39,002 nucleotides of DNA from a virus, in IMG/VR virus record IMGVR_UViG_3300010883_000113, positions 1 through 39,002 of that record; one strand, given 5' to 3'. The notes beneath the pieces were generated by a model. It was not told where the DNA came from. It made no database searches and worked only from the letters and a program-made list of their open reading frames with translations. Both the position numbers and the translations under genes were made by a program. Numbering within the stretch: the stretch's first letter is position 1; every line of letters begins with the position of its first letter. Shown here in pieces: positions 5,839-12,403 of the stretch.

Positions 5839-5879
5839 AAACTGAGAAGTATTTGATTTAACTTCCCTAGAAATATATT

Positions 5880-6335
5880 ATGAAGGATAAATATGAGAGT
5901 GATAAGCTAATGGGTGGTATGCATTTACTTCCTGCGTATTGGAACAACAACAATACACGAAAGAGAAAGAAAAGAAAGAAGACCGCTAAGATGATTGAGG
6001 CAGAACATCAACATGCAAAGTTTCTAAAGAGTGTAGGGTATGTCGCACAAGATAAGCCCCCACCCCCTAAACCTGAGCGACCTTATAAACAAGTATCCCC
6101 ATGTATCGGTGTATGTGAAATCAAGCATGGTATATGTATTGGATGTGGTCGTACTCTGAGACAGATCGAAGATGCAGGCAAGAACATCAAAGCTTATGGT
6201 TGGGATGCATGTCTGAAGAAGACCCCCAATGTAGCCTCTGGGAATTATGTTCTTGGTCAAGCGTATAATAAGGGTGGGTTAGTTGTCTTATCATCCAGAG
6301 AAGCTTCAGACCCTTCCACAGGCAAACGCCGATGA
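5880..6335 (+). CDS. DUF1289-like zinc-finger protein
   Basis: A 151-aa protein with a basic N-terminus (TRKRKKRKKTAK, about 26-37), a Pro-rich linker (DKPPPPKPERP) and a DUF1289-type module at about 73-105: SPCIGVC, then GICIGCGRT. The cysteines C75, C79, C86 and C89 fit C-x3-C-x6-C-x2-C for a metal ion. Bacterial DUF1289 proteins are short (about 60-80 aa) and of unknown function; this one has extra basic N-terminal and C-terminal parts that may contact nucleic acid. No good Shine-Dalgarno precedes the ATG; codon 11 (5910) is an alternative. The long structured leader (5646-5879) may control it. Its stop overlaps the next ATG (ATGA). Confidence 0.75.
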   Translation: MKDKYESDKLMGGMHLLPAYWNNNNTRKRKKRKKTAKMIEAEHQHAKFLKSVGYVAQDKPPPPKPERPYKQVSPCIGVCEIKHGICIGCGRTLRQIEDAGKNIKAYGWDACLKKTPNVASGNYVLGQAYNKGGLVVLSSREASDPSTGKRR

Positions 6336-6412
6336 ATCATTATTTGTGGTATGTTGTTCTTTGTTACTCTTTCGCTATCGTGGGAATAGTGTTAATGATC
6401 ATGGAGATATAA
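6332..6412 (+). CDS. 26-aa single-span membrane peptide
   Basis: An ATG at 6332 overlaps the DUF1289 stop (ATGA) and the frame ends with TAA at 6410-6412, one base before the next gene's TTG. The product is nearly all hydrophobic (WYVVLCYSFAIVGIVLMIM), i.e. one transmembrane helix with short polar ends MNHYL and EI. It fills the gap between two real genes exactly, which supports expression by translational coupling. Function unknown. Confidence 0.5.
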   Translation: MNHYLWYVVLCYSFAIVGIVLMIMEI

Positions 6413-6413
6413 A

Positions 6414-7052
6414 TTGGAATTTGATGTTGTACAAGGGGAGAAGATTACACGGCCTCATGAAGAATGGTATCGTAAAGGATATGGCACAGAGAATGTTGGG
6501 CCGTTCCTTCAATCCCTTATGGCACTCTCTCGTCCTACAAGGATACTAGAAGTTGGTATAGGGTATACGACACCGTTTCTTGTAGAGGGATTAGCTAAGA
6601 ATGATGCGATTCATTTTGATGGAAATTGTGATCCAAGCTATTTCGAGAAAACATATGATCCTAGAATGGTGATCATAGACGATTATTCCCTCGACATGTC
6701 AGAGAGCGTCGCAGCCGTTTCGCAGCTCGAAAAAACCTCAAAGAGAGTCGAAGTGGTAAGAGGGAAGTTTCAAGGACGGGCAGAAGGACTGAAAAGAAAG
6801 TATGGTAAGTTTGACTTTGTATGGTTTGATTGTGGTGGCCCGCCTGAATACGAAGAGTTTATGAAAGAGTATTGGGATATCTGTTCTGAGTATGTAATCT
6901 TTCACTTTACTTATTTTAAAGGACAACCAAACGACAACATGAGTGCAATACTAAATAACGCTACAGGTTCAGCGTTTCGTATGGATATAGTCGAACCTCA
7001 TAAGTCGCGTCAAGGCAGCTTAACAATGTTTAGAAAGGTGAATACATTATGA
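6414..7052 (+). CDS. class I SAM-dependent methyltransferase-like protein
   Basis: A 212-aa protein. Motif I is ILEVGIG (44-50), and a later strand-acid motif FDFVWFDCGGP (133-143) corresponds to the D-x-x-x-x-D pattern of O-methyltransferase-like (Methyltransf_24 type) enzymes. Helical N-terminal residues (RPHEEWYRKGYGTENVGPFL) precede the Rossmann fold. The start is TTG at 6414 with GGAG at 6403-6406; no in-frame ATG occurs before codon 36. The stop overlaps the oxygenase start (ATGA). The pairing with a 2OG oxygenase suggests successive modification of one small molecule or macromolecule, but the substrate is not visible. Confidence 0.75.
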   Translation: MEFDVVQGEKITRPHEEWYRKGYGTENVGPFLQSLMALSRPTRILEVGIGYTTPFLVEGLAKNDAIHFDGNCDPSYFEKTYDPRMVIIDDYSLDMSESVAAVSQLEKTSKRVEVVRGKFQGRAEGLKRKYGKFDFVWFDCGGPPEYEEFMKEYWDICSEYVIFHFTYFKGQPNDNMSAILNNATGSAFRMDIVEPHKSRQGSLTMFRKVNTL

Positions 7053-7759
7053 GTACACTTAAAGATATAGGAAGATCATCAAAATTTAATATGGAGAAGC
7101 TCGACATAGCTACTTCTCAACCTATCGTTACCTGTAAGATTCCAAACTTTACAGGACGGCCAAAGAATATGGGTGGATTGAATCATAGAGTCGAGCCAGA
7201 GCCAGATCGTCCTAGTCAAGATATATATGATACATACCCTAATCAAGATGTTCTTTGTGAAGTAATTGAAACTCATATAAAAGACTTTGCAAAAACCGAA
7301 CTAAGGAAACTAGCTAGTAACGTGACTGGCGGAATGTCTTCATGGTATCTTCATAAGGAAAGTGAACAAGTAAAATTTATAGCTGACTATGCAATCGATA
7401 TTGCAAGTTCGATGTCTGCAAAGGCTAATAGTAATATGACATTACACACCGATGAATGTTGGGGAGTAATATATAAAGAAGGTGACTCAACCAAAGAACA
7501 TAATCATTGGCCATACTTATGGGCATGGGTGTACTATGCAAAATGTTCTGATGAAAGTGCGTGTCTTATTTTTCCAGAAGCGAAGATGAGTTATGAACCA
7601 GAAGTTGGAGAGATGATTGTATTTCCTGGCTGGTTACGTCACTACGTTCCAGTTTCAAATGAAAAAGAAAAACGCATTATCTTGGCTGGTAACATATCGT
7701 TTAGACCTAATGTAACTACAACTTCAAAACTAAATAATAAAGAAATCGGTCAATGGTAA
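7049..7759 (+). CDS. 2OG-Fe(II) oxygenase superfamily protein
   Basis: A 236-aa protein whose C-terminal half matches the small 2OG-Fe(II) oxygenases common in marine myoviruses (PF13759-like). It has EHNHWP (H151, H153), a Tyr/Trp-rich strand LWAWVYYAKC, the turn PEVGEMIVFPGWLRHYVPV with distal His198, and Arg209 in KRIILAGNISF, likely the 2-oxoglutarate carboxylate ligand. These enzymes hydroxylate or otherwise oxidise proteins, nucleotides or metabolites. The substrate is unknown. It overlaps the methyltransferase by 4 bp and ends 5 bp before the tRNA. Confidence 0.82.
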   Translation: MSTLKDIGRSSKFNMEKLDIATSQPIVTCKIPNFTGRPKNMGGLNHRVEPEPDRPSQDIYDTYPNQDVLCEVIETHIKDFAKTELRKLASNVTGGMSSWYLHKESEQVKFIADYAIDIASSMSAKANSNMTLHTDECWGVIYKEGDSTKEHNHWPYLWAWVYYAKCSDESACLIFPEAKMSYEPEVGEMIVFPGWLRHYVPVSNEKEKRIILAGNISFRPNVTTTSKLNNKEIGQW

Positions 7760-7764
7760 TATAA

Positions 7765-7838
7765 AGGGGATAGGTGTTATGGTAGCACAACTGGCTCCAA
7801 CCCAGTAAGCGAGGGTTCGACTCCTTCATCCTCTGCCA
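7765..7838 (+). tRNA. tRNA-Trp (anticodon CCA), with encoded CCA end
   Basis: A complete 74-nt cloverleaf. Acceptor AGGGGAT pairs with ATCCTCT (one G-U), discriminator G73, then encoded CCA. The D stem is GTGT/GCAC with loop TATGGTA. The anticodon stem ACTGG/CCAGT is perfect, with loop CTCCAAC giving anticodon CCA at 34-36. The variable loop is AAGC, and the T arm GAGGG/CCTTC carries loop TTCGACT. By this alignment positions 8 and 14 are A and U, not the usual U and A. It lies between the oxygenase and the late promoter for the baseplate hub gene. Confidence 0.93.
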
Positions 7839-7843
7839 ATCCT

Positions 7844-7851
7844 TATAAATA
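7844..7851 (+). promoter_or_regulatory. T4-type late promoter (TATAAATA) for the baseplate hub operon
   Basis: An exact TATAAATA 20 bp before the ATG of the gp5-like gene, with AAGGAG between (about 7857-7862). It starts 6 bp after the tRNA 3' end, and marks the switch from accessory genes to the late virion module. Confidence 0.85.
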
Positions 7852-7870
7852 ACTGTAAGGAGATTAATAT

Positions 7871-9046
7871 ATGGCTGTACTCGATTATATGGGGCTGGAC
7901 GGTTTCGTCTGGTTTACTGGTGTTGTAGAAGACCGTAATGATCCACAACAACTTGGCCGTGTTAAAGTTCGTTGTCTAGGATTTCATACGGACGCTCTTG
8001 ACAAAATTCCCACAGAAAACTTACCCTGGGCTCATGTTATGCATCCAGTTACCGATCCAGCTATGCATGGTATGGGAACTACTCCATCTTTTTTAGTTGA
8101 AGGTAGTTGGGTTGTAGGTTTCTTTAGAGATGCAGAAACAAATCAACTTCCTATTATTATGGGTACATTACCTGGCATCCCTCGTAGTCCTGCTAATTTT
8201 CAAAAAGGATTTAATGATCCTCGTCATAAACTCTCAACTCAAGTTGACCCTGCTGGTAAGAAACGATATGCAGCTGAAGATGCTGACGGAAAAACTAGTA
8301 ATCCAGGCTATGGGCCATATCCTCTAGGGGGATTTGTAAATGGTGTGGATGATAAGGATGGAGTATTTTCCAGATCATCTGGACATACAGTTGGGGAATC
8401 AGATACAAACCGTTTAGCTCGTAATGCATCTCATAGTATGATTAAAAGTAAAGATGATGCAGCGATAAAAGAAGTTCCTTTAGCTAACTCAACTGATACT
8501 TGGAATGAACCTAAAACAACTGATCTTACAAAAAATAATAATAAACGATACAACGCATCTTATCCACACAACCATGTATACGAAACAGAGTCAGGCCACA
8601 TAAGAGAATACGATGATACAGTAGGATCAGAAAGAATATCTGAATACCATAAAACAGGAACATTCTATGAAATAGATGCAGATGGAAATAAACATACAAG
8701 AATTATCGGAAACAATTATGAGGTTATAGCTGGTACTAATTTTATTAACATTAAAGGAGATGTTAATCTTACAATTGATGCTAATTGTAAAACATATATT
8801 AAGGGTGATTGGAATATACAAGTGGATGGTGATTTAACGGAAGTTGTTAAAGGCAAAATGACACAAACCGTTACAGGTTCGGTTACAGAGACATATGAAG
8901 ATGTAAAGACTGAAACTGTTACTGGAGAAGTATCGGAAACATACAAAGCAAATCAAACAACAAACATTACAGGTACACAAAAACAATATGCAACAGCGGA
9001 GATTGACGAACAGGCTCCAATCATTAATTTAAATAAACATTTGTAG
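7871..9046 (+). CDS. 5: baseplate central hub/spike protein, gp5-like, no lysozyme domain
   Basis: A 391-aa protein. Residues about 10-120 form the gp5 N-terminal OB-fold (WFTGVVEDRNDPQQLGRVKVRCLGF, GSWVVGFFRDAETNQLPIIMGTLPG; quoted as the family hallmarks RVKVR and PIIMG). A linker of about 120 residues follows, then a C-terminal beta-helix with short VTG/T-rich repeats (MTQTVTGSVTETYED, VTGEVSETYKA), forming the trimeric spike. In T4 a lysozyme domain sits between these parts; it is absent here (391 versus 575 aa), as in many marine T4-like phages. The spike should carry the PAAR tip encoded at 9687. It is the first gene after a late promoter. Confidence 0.88.
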   Translation: MAVLDYMGLDGFVWFTGVVEDRNDPQQLGRVKVRCLGFHTDALDKIPTENLPWAHVMHPVTDPAMHGMGTTPSFLVEGSWVVGFFRDAETNQLPIIMGTLPGIPRSPANFQKGFNDPRHKLSTQVDPAGKKRYAAEDADGKTSNPGYGPYPLGGFVNGVDDKDGVFSRSSGHTVGESDTNRLARNASHSMIKSKDDAAIKEVPLANSTDTWNEPKTTDLTKNNNKRYNASYPHNHVYETESGHIREYDDTVGSERISEYHKTGTFYEIDADGNKHTRIIGNNYEVIAGTNFINIKGDVNLTIDANCKTYIKGDWNIQVDGDLTEVVKGKMTQTVTGSVTETYEDVKTETVTGEVSETYKANQTTNITGTQKQYATAEIDEQAPIINLNKHL

Positions 9047-9055
9047 AGTCTAGCT

Positions 9056-9703
9056 ATGGCACATGAATTTATTATCATGGACAACGATTTAAAATTGACA
9101 ACGTATACTGAGTACGAGGATATAAATCTTGGCACATTAAAACATGTAATTAAATTTTTGCCTGACTTAGGTACACTCATTGCTTCAAATGAAATAGTTC
9201 TAGAGACACAACCAACTACTACAACTACAGGTGCAACGACACTTACTATTTTATCATCTTCTGTTAATGTTTTACAATCTTTATTTGGTGCAACTGCTGC
9301 AACTGTTGATCTAGAAAACTTAAAACTTATAAACTCAGCAGGAACTACAATAAGAACAGTTTTTACTGTTGCTAGTGGAACAGATTTTACAGTAGTTGAT
9401 GATACATTTACTTTTAGTAATTCAGAGTTTACGGATACTACAATTACTATTACCGTAGATGAAGGATCAGTAACAGGATTCACTAAATTAGTACCAGAAA
9501 ATTTTGGAGATGGATTAGAAAATCATCTAGTATTAGAGACAGCCTCGGATACTCAAGTAGATAATCACTACCACAATCCTACAGCTGCGCATCATGTAGA
9601 AGGTGATGGACACACAGAAGAAGAACACAGGGAGATTTCCTTGTGGCCGTTCAAGTTAGCAAAATTAATAGAAGTGGAGAAAGCAAATGCCAGCAGTTTG
9701 TAG
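9056..9703 (+). CDS. probable baseplate-associated virion protein (215 aa)
   Basis: A 215-aa protein between the hub and PAAR genes. It has an N-terminal part (DNDLKLTTYTEYEDINLGTL), a Thr/Val-rich beta middle (TQPTTTTTGATTLTIL) and a His-rich C-terminal stretch (NHYHNPTAAHHVEGDGHTEEEH, shown up to 18 residues at a time as NHYHNPTAAHHVEGDG), then a helical tail. No T4 homologue is evident by eye. Position and composition suggest a virion component, perhaps metal-binding at the His cluster. Its last 17 bp overlap the PAAR gene. Confidence 0.65.
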   Translation: MAHEFIIMDNDLKLTTYTEYEDINLGTLKHVIKFLPDLGTLIASNEIVLETQPTTTTTGATTLTILSSSVNVLQSLFGATAATVDLENLKLINSAGTTIRTVFTVASGTDFTVVDDTFTFSNSEFTDTTITITVDEGSVTGFTKLVPENFGDGLENHLVLETASDTQVDNHYHNPTAAHHVEGDGHTEEEHREISLWPFKLAKLIEVEKANASSL

Positions 9704-9983
9704 AGGAGATGGTACGGATGTAGATGTAGTACATTGTAGCACTCCGAGTAGAGATGGAAGAAGTGATAATGTTAAAGTTAACACAATTGGTGTATCTAGA
9801 CAAGGTGATCTTAATACATCTCATCTTCTACCTGCTGCTGTATGTGTGGCTCATACCGCTCCTATTACAACAGGGTCTACAAAAGTTTTTATTAATAGAA
9901 AGGGATGTGGAAGAATAGGAGATGCAGTATCTTCTTGTACTGTAGTAGGTTCTGGCAGTCCTAACGTATTTGCTGGTGGTTAG
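9687..9983 (+). CDS. 5.4: PAAR-repeat spike tip protein (gp5.4-like)
   Basis: A 98-aa protein with the PAAR layout: N-terminal MPAVCRGDG, a central His/Cys region (H16-C17; SHLLP with H46; C53; H56) and the C-terminal repeat SSCTVVGSGSPNVFAGG. PAAR proteins fold into a sharp cone that binds a metal ion through His and Cys and caps the gp5/VgrG spike, aiding membrane piercing. Length matches the family (about 95-100 aa). GGAG lies about 7 bases upstream of the ATG although it is inside the previous gene. It is followed by a late promoter. Confidence 0.9.
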   Translation: MPAVCRGDGTDVDVVHCSTPSRDGRSDNVKVNTIGVSRQGDLNTSHLLPAAVCVAHTAPITTGSTKVFINRKGCGRIGDAVSSCTVVGSGSPNVFAGG

Positions 9984-9996
9984 TTGGCCAACGCTG

Positions 9997-10004
9997 TATA
10001 AATA
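9997..10004 (+). promoter_or_regulatory. T4-type late promoter (TATAAATA) for gp25-gp6-gp7 operon
   Basis: An exact TATAAATA 19 bp before the ATG at 10023, with AGGAG between. The 39-bp gap holding it is one of the few real intergenic gaps in the structural module. Confidence 0.85.
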
Positions 10005-10022
10005 AGAGTGTAGGAGTATAAC

Positions 10023-10475
10023 ATGGCAACAGCTAGAAATGCTGGGTATGATGGTTCATTAAATAATAATAGTTCGCGTGACCCAGCAGGCCCAGGAACA
10101 TATTCAGATTTAGACCTCTTTTTTCAAAAGAGAAGTTCTGATTCTGATATAAATAAGATTAGTAACATACAAGCGGTTAAGCGTTCTATTCGTAATTTGT
10201 GTTTGTTAGATTATTATGAAAAACCTTTTCACCCAGAGATTGCATCTGGAATTAGGGGAATGTTATTTGAAAATATGACACCTCTCACAGCTCAAATTTT
10301 AGCTCGTCAAGTAGAGGATGTTATTAATAACTTTGAACCTAGGGCAAGGTTGGTTGGTGTAAAAGCTATTCCAGACTTAGATCGTAATGCATATGATATT
10401 ACCATAGAATTTTATGTGGTTAATGCCCCGACAGAGCTGGTAGAACTCAGCATACTATTAGAGAGATTACGCTAA
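10023..10475 (+). CDS. 25: baseplate wedge protein gp25
   Basis: A 150-aa protein of the GPW/gp25 family. It shows the typical order: a Phe-rich DLDLFFQKR N-terminus, INKISNIQAVKRSIRNLCLL, FHPEIASGIRGMLFE, the conserved E-P-R motif (FEPRARL, 105-107), and a C-terminal strand ITIEFYVVN. gp25 is a sheath-initiator/wedge component found in all contractile tails; T4 gp25 is 132 aa. It overlaps the gp6 start by one base (TAATG). Confidence 0.93.
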   Translation: MATARNAGYDGSLNNNSSRDPAGPGTYSDLDLFFQKRSSDSDINKISNIQAVKRSIRNLCLLDYYEKPFHPEIASGIRGMLFENMTPLTAQILARQVEDVINNFEPRARLVGVKAIPDLDRNAYDITIEFYVVNAPTELVELSILLERLR

Positions 10476-12400
10476 TGATAAATCAAAAAGTAGATGTAAC
10501 AGAATTAGACTTTGATGAAATAAAAGATAATCTAAAAGTTTTCTTAAAAAATCAAAACCAATTTAAAGATTATGACTTTGAAGGTTCTGGTATGAGTGTT
10601 CTTCTTGATACACTTGCATACAATACACACTACTTAGGTTTTAATGCAAACATGCTTGCAAATGAAATGTTTCTAGATAGCGCAGCTTTAAGATCAAGTA
10701 TTGTATCTCATGCAAAAACTTTAGGTTATGAAGTATCTTCTTGTGGAGCCCCGATGGCAAAGATTAGTACCTCACTATCTACAACGGATGCGACTAAGGT
10801 AATGCCAGCAGGCACTAAGTTTACTACTACAGTAGACGGAACAAATTACCAGTTTGTAACAGCAAGTTCATATTCAGCAGCTAATGCTGGTAACTCTATT
10901 ACATTTGATGAAGTTGAAATTTATGAAGGATCGTATGTTACTACTAGATATACTGTAGACAATTCTAATCCAGATCAAAGATTTCTATTAACAGATAACC
11001 GAGCAGATACAAGTACGATAACTGTTCAAGTACAAAATTCCGCATCAGATACTATTCTTGTTACCTATACTAAAGCTACAGACATATCACAGTTAACTAA
11101 AAACGCAACAGTATATTTTTTACAAGAAATTGAACAAGGTAAGTTTGAAATTTATTTTGGTGATGGTGTTGTAAGTAAAAAAGTTCAAGACGGTAATATT
11201 ATTATATTAAAATATGTTGTTACAAATAAAACTGCAGCCAATGGCGCAAACCTATTTACTGCTCCAGCTTCAATAGATGGTGTTACAGGAATAACTCTTA
11301 CATTAGTAGCAGCTGCATCTGGTGGTTCAGAACCAGAAACATTAGATTCAATTAAGTTATCTGCTCCTCTTGACTATGCAGCTCAAGGTCGTTGTGTAAC
11401 ACGGTCTGATTATCAAGTGTTTGCTAAAAAATTATTTGCAAATACTCAATCCGTATCCGTGTGGGGTGGAGAAGATGGAAGTTATGATACAAGCTTAGGT
11501 GTCGTGTCTACTCCCCAGTTTGGTAAAGTTTTTATATCGATAAAAACAAATACTGGACAGAATTTAACAGCAGCGCAAAAGTCATCTCTTGTTACTTCAT
11601 TTAGTCCATTTACTGTTGCATCAATTACACCTGTTATTGTTGATCCAGAAACATTAAGCTTAATTTTAAATTGTACATTTATGTATGACTCAACGACTTT
11701 GGCTGGTACTAAACCAGATTTGGAAGCTGCCGTTCTGTCAAGATTAACTACATTCAATGATGATGAATTAAAATCTTTTAATAAACCATATAGATCATCT
11801 TATGTACAAGGGTTACTTGATGATGTTAATCCATCTATTTTAAATAATACAACAAGTGTTGTTTTGTCAAAGAAGCTTAAACCACAACTAGGTACAATTA
11901 TATCTTATACAATTTCATACAGTAATCCATTAAGTAATCCTCATGATGGTCACCTTGGAGCGACTGGTGGTATCGTTGCATCAACAGGATTTAAGATTAA
12001 TGGTAATTCTACGCAAGTAGTTTATTTTGATGATGACGGTAAAGGAAATTTACGAACATATTATCTTACAGGTGCTATAAGAACATACATCAATTCCACA
12101 GCAGGAGTAATAACTTATAGTGAAGGAAAGATTTCTATAAACTCAATAAACATAACCGCGGTTGAGAATGTTGATAATGTAGTTTCAGATAGTATTAGGA
12201 TAACAGTAAAACCAGCTTCACAGGATATTGTTCCTGTTAGAAATCAAGTGTTGGAAATAGATTTAGTTAATACAGTTATATTGGGATCAGTTGATTCCGC
12301 TGCCATTACAGGGTTAGGTTATACAACCAACACCACAGGCACAAGTGCTACTACAACTATAAACACTACATCATCAACTACTACAACTTCGGCGTATTAA
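10475..12400 (+). CDS. 6: baseplate wedge protein gp6 (baseplate J-like)
   Basis: A 641-aa protein, close to T4 gp6 (660 aa). The N-terminus has the family pattern: DFDEIKDNLKVFLKNQNQF, then GMSVLLDTLAYNTHY, NANMLANEMFLDSA and LRSSIVSHAKTLGY. Middle and C-terminal parts are beta-rich, with FEIYFGDGVV (the baseplate_J hallmark FGDG) and RSDYQVFAKKLF. gp6 forms the dimeric iris of the inner baseplate with gp25 and gp53. The Thr-rich tail (TTINTTSSTTTTSAY) is low complexity. Three bases separate it from the next ATG. Confidence 0.92.
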   Translation: MINQKVDVTELDFDEIKDNLKVFLKNQNQFKDYDFEGSGMSVLLDTLAYNTHYLGFNANMLANEMFLDSAALRSSIVSHAKTLGYEVSSCGAPMAKISTSLSTTDATKVMPAGTKFTTTVDGTNYQFVTASSYSAANAGNSITFDEVEIYEGSYVTTRYTVDNSNPDQRFLLTDNRADTSTITVQVQNSASDTILVTYTKATDISQLTKNATVYFLQEIEQGKFEIYFGDGVVSKKVQDGNIIILKYVVTNKTAANGANLFTAPASIDGVTGITLTLVAAASGGSEPETLDSIKLSAPLDYAAQGRCVTRSDYQVFAKKLFANTQSVSVWGGEDGSYDTSLGVVSTPQFGKVFISIKTNTGQNLTAAQKSSLVTSFSPFTVASITPVIVDPETLSLILNCTFMYDSTTLAGTKPDLEAAVLSRLTTFNDDELKSFNKPYRSSYVQGLLDDVNPSILNNTTSVVLSKKLKPQLGTIISYTISYSNPLSNPHDGHLGATGGIVASTGFKINGNSTQVVYFDDDGKGNLRTYYLTGAIRTYINSTAGVITYSEGKISINSINITAVENVDNVVSDSIRITVKPASQDIVPVRNQVLEIDLVNTVILGSVDSAAITGLGYTTNTTGTSATTTINTTSSTTTTSAY

Positions 12401-12403
12401 AGA

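Noticed and set aside
5761-5840. Element B as a tRNA or tRNA-like domain
   Set aside because: It has a 7-bp acceptor-like helix and tRNA-like length, but no T-loop TTC, no anticodon stem and no CCA.
6283-6549. 88-aa open frame across the DUF1289 end and the methyltransferase start
   Set aside because: It overlaps two better-supported genes and the 26-aa peptide fits the gap with proper coupling; the product shows no family pattern.
8953-9483. Long reverse-strand open frame (176 aa) opposite the hub and 215-aa genes
   Set aside because: A low-complexity Val/Ser-rich translation is the mirror of Thr/Val-rich coding sequence; there is no ribosome-binding site and it spans two real genes. The same holds for the other reverse frames in 11482-23300.
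9983-9992. Palindrome GTTGGCCAAC after the PAAR gene
   Set aside because: No loop and no T tract, so not a convincing terminator; it may be a chance palindrome or protein site but nothing else supports it.
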